Origin: Mytilinidion resinicola
Taxonomy: Eukaryota > Ascomycota > Dothideomycetes > Mytilinidiales > Mytilinidiaceae
Length of the DNA: 64,000 bases
Direction of reading: 5' to 3'
NCBI RefSeq assembly: GCF_010093595.1
Contig: NW_022985446.1
Span: 1,349,269-1,413,268 of the forward strand
This document shows positions 12,360 through 22,172 of the stretch, one piece after another. Each line of letters starts with the position of its first letter. Position 1 is the stretch's first letter. Under the pieces are notes generated by a model. That model searched no databases and was not told the origin of the DNA. It saw nothing but the letters and a program-made list of their open reading frames with translations. A program made the position numbers and the translations under genes.

Positions 12360-13144
12360 GTGCGCCTGCTGCGCCGAGCACGCTCTGGGGCGCGCTCAGG
12401 CAGTATACAAGGGAGCGCCGGGGGCTCGTTGTAAGGAAGACACGCGTGGAACGCGCAGCCGGCGCGGGAGAGTGTCCTGGAGGTGCTGGCGTGGTGGAGG
12501 ACGTGGTGCGGGCGCGGTGGTGGTTACGTGTAATTTTGGTCGGAGGCGACCTGTGATGCTTGGCGGTGAGCTTATCTTCACGTGCAAGAGTTGCGGTGGG
12601 TGTGACGAGGCCGGGACGTCGCCGAGAGAGGGTCGTGATGAGGTCGTCGTCTGGTGTTCTCGCGAGGCTGCGGCGAGCTTGCGGAGAGCTTGCGGAGAGC
12701 TTGCGGAGAGCAGGCGTGACAGGCAACCTCCTGCGCGGCGTAGGCCCAGAAGCGGGTAATTGGACTGTCGCGTGCTGGTCGGCCAGGCTATTGGAGATCC
12801 CACAGATCGGGACAGGGGCCTGCTGGTGAGGACGAGAGAGTGAGTTGCGGATGGCCAGGCGGAAGAGCGTCCAGAGAGCGAACAAACGGCACTGGAACAC
12901 GGGCCAAACTGAGCCCGCAGGGAGAGACAGGTTTCGATTTGAGGACAGGTCGCGGGAGGGACTCGGTGATGGTGTTCTGGAGGTTTATTATTTGCAATCT
13001 TACCACTCTAATCCTAGCGCTCCAACGGCCCGCCCAAGAGCCAACGGGCCTCACGCCTCCAGACTCGGGCGGCCAAAGAGGAAGCTCCAAGACAACCCAC
13101 CTTTCACCGTACCGACCTCACCGCTGTTCTCAGCCCATTGTTGA
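12360..13144. other. Divergent ICE2/MYG1 intergenic region with a short tandem repeat
   Basis: GC-rich, about 785 bp between the two start codons, presumably both promoters. An 11-nt unit (GGAGAGCTTGC) is repeated about three times at 12675-12712. The long overlapping open frames here look like high-GC artefacts. Confidence 0.5.
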
Positions 13145-14660
13145 ATGCACGCACTGAGACGCGCCGTTCTCTTCCGTCCGACACGCCTCTGCAGAACATC
13201 AATTGCTCCCGTCGTCCGCTTGCGCGTAATGAGCACCTCCGAGACCCCCGCAAAGAAGCTCAAGATGGCTGGGCCTTTGATCGGAACGCATAAGTGAGTC
13301 TTTTTAAATTCTTGAGCGACTTTCATGTCCATCAGGCCTCATTCTGTGACTACTCGGAAAGACGTCCTTGTATAGTGCCTCGCCATAGATTTGCGTTACT
13401 CTCGTATCACTGCTGGTGGGGCTTTCAGATATCATCCTATTTGGGCCCGCCGTTTGAGGGAGTCCAGCCAGCTTACGGACTGTTCAATCCGATGAGTTCT
13501 ATCCTGCTCAGATAATTAGAAACACCTTGAAGCCCGTCCTGCGGTGCCACGACAGCGTACGGATATCTTGACGAGACCCTGCAGCCTCAAATTTTGATAG
13601 CGCCTACGAATTTGATATATCTCCACCAAACAGCCAACTGACACATCACAGCGGCCACTTCCACGCCGACGAAGCTCTCGCCGTCTACCTGCTCCGCCTG
13701 CTCCCCACCTACGCCTCCTCCCCCCTCGTCCGCACCCGCGACCCCTCGGTTCTCTCCACCTGCCACACCGTCGTCGATGTCGGCGGCGTCTATGATGCCT
13801 CCACCAACCGCTACGACCACCATCAGCGCGAGTTCTCTGCCGTCTACCCCGGCCACAACACCAAGCTCTCCTCCGCGGGGCTCGTCTACCTCCACTTCGG
13901 CAAAGACATCATCGCACAGCACACCGGCCTGGACGTCGCATCCGAAGATGTCACCATCCTATGGGAGAAACTCTACACCGACCTCATCGAGTCCTTCGAC
14001 GCCAACGACAACGGCATCGACCAATACAACAGCTCAGCTATCGCAAAAGCAGGCATAGAGAAGAACTTCGAAGAGCGCGGTTTCAGCATCGCAAGCGTGG
14101 TCGGCCGGTACAACCGCGCGCCGCTGCCGACCTCGTTCTCGGACACCGCGCCGCAAGCCGAAGAAGACGCGCGGTTCGCTCGAGCATCGGAGTTCACAGG
14201 CGAGCAGTTCATCCTCGACCTCTCGGATGCGTACAAGTCCTGGCTCCCCGCCCGCGCCACCGTGACACAGGCCTACAACGACCGCCTGCAGTACGACCCC
14301 CACGGCCGGATCATGGTTATTCCTTACAAGAAGGAAGGTGTTCCGTGGTCGGACCATTTGTACGGGCTCGAGAAGCGCACGGAGCAGAAGCCGGGTGTCC
14401 AGGCGCAGGTGCTGTATGTGCTGTTCCCTGAAAACGGGGATGCGGACAGCAAGTGGCGGATCCGCGCTGTGTCGAAGGAGGGGAGCGGGTTTGAGAACCG
14501 GAAAGATCTACCCGATGCGTGGAAGGGAGTGCGGGATGAGAAGCTGGACGAAGTGAGTGGGATCCCTGGGTGCGTGTTCGTGCATGCGGCTGGGTTCATT
14601 GGAGGGAACAAGACGTTCGAGGGAGCGTTGAAGATGGCGGCTGTGGCGGCGGATGCGTGA
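13145..14660 (+). CDS. MYG1: MYG1-family 3'-5' exonuclease
   Basis: Two exons, 13145-13293 and 13652-14660, 385 residues. The intron is long for this window (358 nt) and splits the Asn of the conserved THNGHFHADEALA motif. The N-terminus (MHALRRAVLFRPTRL) is Arg-rich with no acidic residue, as in a mitochondrial presequence; a second in-frame ATG (13229) would give a protein without it. DHHQ (from about residue 105), VDVGG, NGIDQYN and HAAGFIGG are the conserved motifs I recognise. Family knowledge: MYG1 is a DHH-like RNA exonuclease acting in both nucleus and mitochondrion on RNAs for the two ribosomal systems. The paired possible starts fit dual targeting. Confidence 0.92.
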
Positions 14661-14779
14661 GAAAGGGTAGGCATTGGGTATGGTGGGTAGGGAGGCGTCG
14701 AGGCGTTGGATACCACGGAATGGATGGTTAGATCTCCCAAAAGGTAGATATCACGGACTTCAAAAGTTATTTTGGCATA
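14661..14779. other. MYG1 3' flank
   Basis: Short stretch leading into the tandem repeat; nothing else seen. Confidence 0.4.
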
Positions 14780-15440
14780 TCAGAAAATCCATTGATGGGA
14801 GCCTTGTCTCCTCTGCAAATCCCGATCTCCTAGCTGGTTCATGAGCTTCGTCAATAATATGTCAAAATCGAGTCAAAATCACGCGGACTGGCTCCCGTTT
14901 ATACATCTTGCATCCTCAAGATCAACCTTATTGCTCAGGCCTGGTTTAAAGCGTCCGCCAATAACATGCTAAATGTGACTCCAAATCGCACGGACTGGCT
15001 CCCGTTTATACATCTNNNNNNNNNNNNNNNNNNNNNNNNNNNNNNNNNNNNNNNNNNNNNNNNNNNNNNNNNNNNNNNNNNNNNNNNNNNNNNNNNNNNN
15101 NNNNNNNNNNNNNNNNNNNNNNNNNNNNNNNNNNNNNNNNNNNNNNNNNNNNNNNNNNNNCAAATCGCACGGACTGGCTCCCGTTTATACATCTTGCATC
15201 CTCAAGATCAACCCTGTCTCTCAGGCCTGATTCAAGGCGTCCGCCAATAACATGCCAAAAGTGACTCCAAATCACACGGACTGGCTCCCGCTTATACATC
15301 TCGCGTCAGCAAGATCAACCTCATTCTTGTGGTCCGATTCACGCTGTACGGCAACTTACACTTCCATATAATCTAATCTTAGCGTATCAGGTAACAATAT
15401 ACCAAAGCCAACTCCAAATCGCAGACTAGCTTCCATCCAC
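14780..15440. repeat. 107-bp tandem repeat array interrupted by assembly gap
   Basis: The core CGGACTGGCTCCCG recurs at 14884, 14991, 15170 and 15277; complete neighbouring copies are spaced exactly 107 bp. Each unit continues through TTTATACATCT, a CCTCAAGATCAACC segment and a CGTCCGCCAATAACATGC segment. Degenerate copies flank both ends (about 14840 and 15415). Spacing across the N run is 179, not a multiple of 107, so the gap length is not real and copies are probably collapsed. Confidence 0.9.
15016..15160. other. Assembly gap (145 Ns)
   Basis: A run of N inside the 107-bp array. Frames drawn across it are meaningless. Confidence 0.99.
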
Positions 15441-15958
15441 CCATCCACTCAGTCTCAATTCAGCTCATCCCTTAATCCAGCCAACCCACAGTGTCACGAA
15501 TGTCACGCATCATCCCCAAAAGGCTCCTGTGAAAAAATCTGTATTCCCAACTTTTCATGGGCAAGAACACTCAGGAAAGCATCATGAGTAGACTACATCG
15601 AATGGAATCGAAAATCACCAGCCATCCCGTCGTAATGAAAATGGAAAAAAAATGTAGAAAGTAGAAAAGGCCTCGAATGTAGACCAGAAACCAGATCGCC
15701 TAGACCCAGCTATTCGTGTAGCAAAAGTGTCGATATCGTATGCCCATCCTCCCATTTGTCTGTCCTTCGCCATCGGTGTCATCGTGTGTGACGGATGGAT
15801 CGACCGCATTCTGGAGTTGCTTGAAAGCTAAAAAAGCAGCATGACTCGCACGCACACTCACTCAACCAAACTCTCCCCTCGCCAAACATACCCTCGCCGT
15901 ATGTCAGTATCTCCAATCCCCTATCCCTCTGCTTATCCTGTTCTACAGCAGCACACCC
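15441..15958. other. Intergenic, IGO1 3' flank
   Basis: No gene seen. AT-rich with an A-run near 15645; probably includes the IGO1 3' untranslated region. Confidence 0.45.
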
Positions 15959-16585
15959 CTACGCCTTCTCCTCCCCGTCCACATCGTCCACGCTCGTCTC
16001 CCGATTCAAGCTCGTCTCGCGATGCAGGAAGCTGTTCTCCTTGACCGGGCTGCCCGCGCCGCCATTGGTGCCGGGCACGCCGGGTTGGCCGCCCTGCGTC
16101 GAGATGCTGGCGACGTTCTGGTTCTGCGGCGCGATGTGCGGGATCTTCTCGGGCACAGGATGCTCGCGGCCGATGGAGGTGACGCCGATGTCGGAGGCTT
16201 TGCCGGCTTTGCTGAGGGCGTAGTCGCCGCTGTCGAAGTATTTGCGCTCCTGGAGAGGAAGAGGGGTTAGTTGGGGGTGTTGATGGCGGATTGGGGGGAT
16301 GGGAGCAGTGGGGGAGGGTGGGAGAAGGTAGATGAGGGTGGGGCTTCTGGAAAGGAGAAGGGGTGGCATACCTTCAGCTTGTTCTGCAGCAGGTCCTTCT
16401 TGTTGGGCAGCTTGCCATAGAGGCGGAAGAGCCGTTGCTCATCCGGAGTCAACGTCTGTACCATTGTGTCAGTTGAATCTTCCTCAGAGACCTCAAACAC
16501 CGCTTCTTTAAAAGAGAAGTAGCCGGTAAGGGGTGCAGCTATGACGTACGCTAATGTCGACTTTGTTCTGCTGATGAGGATTCAT
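15959..16585 (-). CDS. IGO1: Endosulfine (Igo1-like PP2A inhibitor)
   Basis: Three exons: 16550-16585 (12 codons), 16372-16455, 15959-16249; 136 residues, all joins in phase 0. The core reads LTPDEQRLFRLYGKLPNKK, then KYFDSGDYAL, the endosulfine signature with the phosphorylated Ser at residue 47, then GREHPVPE. The C-terminus is a disordered Gly/Ser/Asn-rich tail ending VDDVDGEEKA. Family knowledge: when Greatwall/Rim15 phosphorylates the Ser in FDSGDY, the protein binds and inhibits PP2A-B55, linking TORC1 and nutrient state to quiescence entry and mitosis. The first exon is easy to miss; without it a spurious start inside intron 1 would be chosen. Confidence 0.93.
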
Positions 16586-17897
16586 TGTGTGCGCGATCTC
16601 TGCGTTTCAGAGTCTGTGCGAAGGTATGCGGAATGTGGCAGATAGACAGTGTCGTAGGCAGGGAAGGTTTAAGAGAAGAGCAGCTGGTTGTTGTGTGTTT
16701 ATTCTTTGTTGTGTTTCCCAGGCAGCTTAGGCCTAGAAATTTCCTCGTGCTGGTGCTGTGCTGGTCACGAACAAGGTCAAGGGTGAATATGTTCTGGTCG
16801 CTCCGGCAGCCGAGTCGCTTGAGTCGTGGGCCTGGGGCAGGCAGGAACGTCGTCCGTGGACTGCGTCTGGCGAGCCTTTGTCGATATAGCGGACGCTGAT
16901 ATACCCCTCCACGAAGTTCGGTGACTGGCTGGGATGTGATTTGGAGCGATAAGCAGGATTGTCAATGCTGCAACGCCCACCCGAGGTCCCGACAATGCGG
17001 ATCGAAGCTGCGAACTGCTGGGCCGCAAATCTGGCCTGTGGTGCAGATCGTACAGCGTGTGACTATGAGCAGAGCAGAAGGGTTGGAGGTTGCGTGGCTG
17101 CGGGCGGGGTGGTCTGGAGGTCGTGTCTGAGGGGTGTTGGAGAGGGAGTTGGTGGAGGAGAGCGATGTGGGGTTACTACTGCATATATGTAGGATGCAGC
17201 AGCGACAGTGGTCCGACAGTGGCCTTGGGCGGGTCTGCAGGTGTCCGGCGAGCTTGAGACGGAGGCGGATGCGGCGTTTGCACTTTGGGCAGCTTGGGCA
17301 GAGTGTGTGAAGAAGATCGGGTTATTTGAGGCACCAGGCGTCGTTCACATCTCCGCTGGACCCTCCATCAGCACCTCCCACGCATTGAACAACGTCACGC
17401 GGGTCAGGCATTGGTTTTTCTGGCACCAGATCGTCAGGATCCAGACAACTGCCAGCCCGAGCCTATTCTGTTCCTGACAATTAGTGGTCATCGATCGGTC
17501 TGTTCTCTGTCCACGCATCGTGGGAGTTGCTTCACGATGTTCTAGATACTGCTGCCAAAACCCAACGGCGGAGGCAGCGGATCCTGAGCTGAAGTCCACT
17601 CTCATCTCCAGGAGCAGATTCCCGACGCCCAGACTGACCACTGCATCTCCCGCAGCATTGGCCTCTCAATCGTCGCACGTAGTGGACGCCTTTCCCTAGG
17701 CCCATGCCGAGACCCTGCTGCTCGGACCAGCATCATCACCAAAACGGCATACGAAAAACGCCGTGGGCATTTCGATTGGACAATCGAGACGCCGCGTGCA
17801 GCTGACTGCCCGCACCAAGAGAACAGGCACATCGGCACATTATCCCCGCCGCTTTTACGCAGCACCTCCACCACTCAAAGATCGTCAATTGTTCCCC
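16586..17897. other. Divergent IGO1/SFM1 intergenic region
   Basis: Holds both promoters. An in-frame extension upstream of SFM1 to 17763 is possible but unlike the family. No other gene recognised. Confidence 0.5.
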
Positions 17898-18763
17898 ATG
17901 GCCGCAGCTGAGGGCGTGAAGACGTTTGTCGTCGAACACTTGGACCCCGAGCTTGAGGCCTGGTCGTCCCTCGAATATGCAGCAATCGCGACAGAATCTT
18001 CCAAATCTGGCGTGGAATTCCTACTCTCCTCCGTCCCTGAGAGTTTGAAGCTGCCGGAAAATTTGCACAATGTTCAGGGTTTAAAAATTGAGCACAGAAG
18101 CATCGAGACAATATACGCAGACCGCAAGGGCAAGGTGTGCTTGCTGGACCCCTCAGCGACCAAGGAGTTGAGCCCAGAGGATGGAGACACTTTTCAGATT
18201 TTCTTGTTTGGAGGCATTCTAGGTATCTGAGCAAACACACTTTACCTCAAACATCATCGGAGCACGAACTGACACCGTTAAAGGAGATGATCCGCCTAGA
18301 GGCAAGTTCGAGTCAGGCCCAGCCGCGAGGACGTCTGCTGACTAGATTGAATCGCAGATCGTACATCGGAACTACGGAAGAAGGGGTATGAGGGTCGACG
18401 ATTAGGCCCTGTTCAGATGACCACCGACACTGCGGTTCGTGTTACTCGGATGATTGTTCAAGACAAAAGTAAGCAGTCATTGCGTCAAGAGGTGATGTGT
18501 AGCCAACGTTCTGACGCCAACAGTTCCCCTAGAGAGCATACCGTATGTCGATCATCCTGAACTTAGGATCAATAAGCATGAAAGCACCGAGATGCCTTTC
18601 CGCTACGTGAAAAGCCAAGATGGCAAGCCAATCATGCCTGAAGTGAGTATCTAAAGTGCTCTTAGCTTCAATCTCGTTGCAGGACTTTCTCTGACGATTC
18701 GAGAAGGGTATGGTAGAACTTATTATGAAAGATTCGGAACGGGGGTTCGGCGATCTTCTCTAG
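17898..18763 (+). CDS. SFM1: SFM1-like SPOUT protein-arginine methyltransferase
   Basis: Five exons: 17898-18222, 18284-18301 (only 18 nt), 18358-18468, 18524-18642, 18707-18763; 209 residues, close to the yeast protein. The fold is a SPOUT methyltransferase: TFVVEHLDPELEAWS at the start, FLLSSVPESLKLPENL, the knotted-site motif FLFGGILGDDPPRDRT, then RRLGPVQMTTDTAV and IPYVDHPELRIN. The 18-nt exon encodes part of DDPPR and is followed by a GC-AG intron (AG|GCAAGT); no GT donor preserves the conserved frame. Family knowledge: yeast Sfm1 monomethylates an Arg of ribosomal protein Rps3 using S-adenosylmethionine. The start was chosen at 17898 because homologues begin just before TFVVEHLD; a frame extension to 17763 is the alternative. 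Confidence 0.9.
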
Positions 18764-19296
18764 GAGCAGGACGTAGGTTCAAGTGCGATATAGTCTATAT
18801 ATCTCACAATACGTGGTAGTATCATGTCTCCTCGACTAGTCAAGGGATATACAGTACTGTGGACAACGTCTGCGTACACCTTTTCAACACCACTTGTGGT
18901 GCTTTCAATGTATTGTTAGAGACCTACAGTAGCAAGCCATAGGCCCGGTCTGTGTACATTCATCTACCACTGTCTAGGAGGCCCGACAAGTCGTGTCAAG
19001 ACAGCAGGCTTGTACCTCATTCACATAACCTCTTGAGGCACTTCAAGCGGTGTTGTAACTGTGTAAGCAAATTGATGTCCTAGTACCTCGAGCAAGAGCA
19101 TCGCATGACGAAGGGGATAGCTCATCTTCACATTTAGTCCATATCTAACGAGCTACGAAGCATGGATGGGATTCAGAAAAGAAGCACGACGGAAATGATT
19201 CCCGATATTGAATTGTCACAACCTTTCGAATTTCGAGCATCTTCAGAGCACATAACCAAACAAATAGATATCTATCCAGTGTTCCCCTTAAAGAGT
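18764..19296. other. Intergenic between convergent SFM1 and oxidoreductase genes
   Basis: No gene seen. A perfect hairpin-capable palindrome, CACCACTTGTGGTG, lies at 18888-18901; it could be part of a 3' end but is too short to call. Confidence 0.45.
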
Positions 19297-20427
19297 CTAA
19301 GGATTGAACATCACTAGCTCACCCAACCTGCCAGCGCCCGCTGCCGCCTCAAAGGCCTTCTCCCACTCCTCCAGCTTGAATGTACCGCGCACCTTTACAA
19401 TACTCCTGACGTCCAGGACCCCAGTATTCAGCAAACTCAGGAACGCCACGTTGTCCGCTCGCGAATACATCCACTTCCCCCTCAACGTAATATCGAACCT
19501 CATAACAAACCTATGCGGAATCGGCACATCCTCCAAGAACCCCCCCATCAGACTCACCCTCCCCTCCGGCCTCAAGCTCAAAACCGCCGCCTTGAAATGC
19601 GTCGACCCCTTCGCCTCCGGGGGCGAAATATCAAAAAAAGCATCAATCTTCCCAAACCTCTTCAACGCCGCCATCTCCTCCCCGACATCCCCCGTCATCC
19701 TCACCGTCTCCACCCTCCCGCCCAACTCCCTCTTCAACCCCTCCAACGCCTCCCCATTCCGCCCCATCGCAATCACCCGCGCCCCCATCGCCAATGCCAC
19801 CACCACAGCCGCCGACCCAAAGCCCCCCGTCGCCGGCGCTACGATAACCGTCTCGCCCGCCTGCACCCCAATGCTCCTTAGCCCCCCATACGGCACTAGC
19901 GCCTGCAGCATCCATCCCAGCTGCTCCGTGCCATACCCTAGCCCGCCCTCCGCCGGGCTTCCACACAACCGCGCCTCATCCAGCACATGCACGTTCTCGA
20001 GCGGCACCTTCGCGTACTCCGCAAACGTCGCATCGCGCCACTCACCCCGCATCAGCTTCCGGCTCCCCTCCGTCATGCCCTCCGCGATTCCCATTAGGAT
20101 AATTGCGCCCGGGTCGTCGCGCCCGCGCACGACGGCGTCGACGTAGACTAGGTCGTGCGGCTTGAGCACGACGGCGTCCGGCCCCAAGGCGACGACGCGG
20201 CCGATGGCGGCCGTGCCGGTGACGAGCGGGGTGGCGTAGGCGTAGGCACGCGCGCCATTGTAGACGTCGGGGAGGTATGCCATTATGGGCGCGTGCAGGA
20301 TTTTGATGATGGCGGAGCCGGGGGTGGGCTGGGGGGTTGGGAGGGTTTTGGGGGTGAGGGGGGCGGCGTAGGTTTCTTGGACGAGGGCGGTGTGGGTTGG
20401 AGGGAGGGGGGTGGTGGAGGTGGACAT
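19297..20427 (-). CDS. Medium-chain dehydrogenase/reductase (zinc-free type)
   Basis: Single exon, 376 residues. An N-terminal GroES-like half is followed by a Rossmann half with the nucleotide-binding loop APATGGFGSAAVVVALAMGA (about residues 195-215). The catalytic GHE motif and the Cys cluster of zinc alcohol dehydrogenases are replaced (TGTAAIGRVVALG), so catalytic zinc is unlikely and a quinone-reductase-like reaction is more plausible. Substrate unknown. Strong G+C bias creates large mirror-image frames on the other strand (19304-20146) that are not genes. The start ATG at 20425-20427 directly precedes STSTTPLPPTH, as is usual in this group. Confidence 0.85.
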   Translation of the reverse strand: MSTSTTPLPPTHTALVQETYAAPLTPKTLPTPQPTPGSAIIKILHAPIMAYLPDVYNGARAYAYATPLVTGTAAIGRVVALGPDAVVLKPHDLVYVDAVVRGRDDPGAIILMGIAEGMTEGSRKLMRGEWRDATFAEYAKVPLENVHVLDEARLCGSPAEGGLGYGTEQLGWMLQALVPYGGLRSIGVQAGETVIVAPATGGFGSAAVVVALAMGARVIAMGRNGEALEGLKRELGGRVETVRMTGDVGEEMAALKRFGKIDAFFDISPPEAKGSTHFKAAVLSLRPEGRVSLMGGFLEDVPIPHRFVMRFDITLRGKWMYSRADNVAFLSLLNTGVLDVRSIVKVRGTFKLEEWEKAFEAAAGAGRLGELVMFNP

Positions 20428-22172
20428 TTGGTGGAGGAGTGGTTGTTGAGAAGCGGGTGAGATGAGTTGTGAGGACTGTTGATGAGAAGATGGATTTTAA
20501 GACTTTGCGATTGAAGTGATTTGTATCTGGGAATAGGCCTTACCATACTCTTTTATATCGTAGTATAGAAGGCTTCCCTACGTCAACGTCTTACTGCCGA
20601 AATAGGCCTAAAGACTCTCCGTTCAAGTCCCTAAAAGCAGGCATAGGCCTCACGAAGGAAACGTCTTCTACCGAAATAGCCGTAACGACCTCCGCTGAGC
20701 CCAAAACGGACATAAGAGTAATCAACGCACCGTCGTCGGCCGAACAGTATCTCCATTTACATGAGTTTTAAATCCTTCTTGGGCCTTTAGTGTCCTGCAG
20801 TAGCGTCGTCCATCTCGCGTAAGAATCGGCATTTAGCGGAGTTAAGGAGTGGTGATATGGGTCATTTGTCAGGGTATAGATGCTTAGAGGGATGATAGTT
20901 AGTTGTATGTACGGCGTATAGGCCGGGTATTATGAGAGGGACGAAGCTATACCAATCGGTGAGCCACAAACTGAGGATCACGTGACGCGATATTTCTGTT
21001 GTAATGTCGCCCTCTAGGAACCAGTAGCACGAAACAAGCATGCAGAGATGTGTGATCGGGAGAGAAACGAGACAGAATGTAGATAAAAAGAGACCCTCAT
21101 AGTGCAGGAACTATGGCGAGACGGGTTCTGGGAAAGGTACCTGTATATCAAAAGCCAAGATCACGGCGAGACAGGTCTCGATTGACGGCTAGGTATAAGC
21201 TTAAATTTAACGAGATGAACCCTGATACCAGATTTACAGGGAGGAGTCTCTACCAAAGACACCTAGGACGGGGAAAATGTCCAGATGTCGAAAGCTAAGA
21301 TCTCAGTGAGAAATGAAGTATCTCTCAAGCTCTTTACGACGGTCGAAGATGAGCTTGGATCTGATGAAAGCGCAGCACTCATACTAGATGCGCAATAAGA
21401 ATGAAAAAAGAATTTTCCTCCAAGTACCTGGGCCGTAGAAAGTGAGGTGTGGACCTATCACGAGTTAGATATTCGGATGGCTCTGGAGCCGCCGCTGGGA
21501 CCCGCCACAAGGGTTCCCGGAGCCTCTTTTCAGATCCCCAGGGCCAATGCCAGATGCTGGCGCAGGCTGAAGCAGGCGCTGCGTCGCTTCGGCGGCCTGA
21601 GGCTGGAGTAGCAGCGGGTTTCGTAGAGGAGTGCAGCTGAAACAGGCATGGAGTGCGGTATGGAGCAGAAAGCCAAGGCCGCGCAATCCCCAATCCCCGG
21701 CCCCTGGCTGGCCCTTGTCGGTTGGTGGAATTCTTAGCGGGCTGTAAAGACAACAGGACAAAGCGTCGAGGAATATGGGAGAGCGAGGCTGCCACGCAAC
21801 TGCCTTTATTCATGCTCAATAGGACTCTATAATACTTTTCTGTACCGGGCCTACTCCTGCTGGTCCGTCTAATACCTACAACCTCCCCGTGCTTCTATAC
21901 GCCGCAATCCCGCTGGTCATTCAATCTAGTCAGCCGAAACCCCAGGACTCGTGGCCTTTCAACCGCATTGAGGGCACAATTATAGCCTCAAAACCTCGAC
22001 GCCGCACCCACGCTACCCACCGAGAGCGGACGGCACATTTCCTCGAACAACTGCTCCGACGTGTATCTCACCTGGCTCGTTCGCACGCCACGGCATCTTC
22101 CATGAGATAGCGAGGGCTCTCCGGACTTCGACCGGCGTCACGTCGCCTGCGACCCTTCCTCTCCCTTCTAGA
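20428..22172. other. Intergenic, divergent oxidoreductase/KEX1; degenerate 75-bp repeats
   Basis: At about 20540-20760 a diverged unit carrying CGTCTT-(A)CTACCGAAATAG occurs at least twice (20587 and 20662, spacing 75). The rest (20760-22172) shows no recognisable gene; the frame at 21113-21298 has no domain. Confidence 0.5.

Noticed and set aside
12274..12900. 208-codon frame upstream of ICE2
   Set aside because: Overlaps the ICE2 start region in another frame; Ser/Thr/Pro/Arg composition typical of GC-rich noncoding DNA.
14935..15299. Open frames running through the N gap
   Set aside because: They are composed of unknown residues and repeat-unit translation.
19304..20146. 280-codon frame opposite the MDR gene
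   Set aside because: Exact shadow of the MDR coding exon; no recognisable domain.
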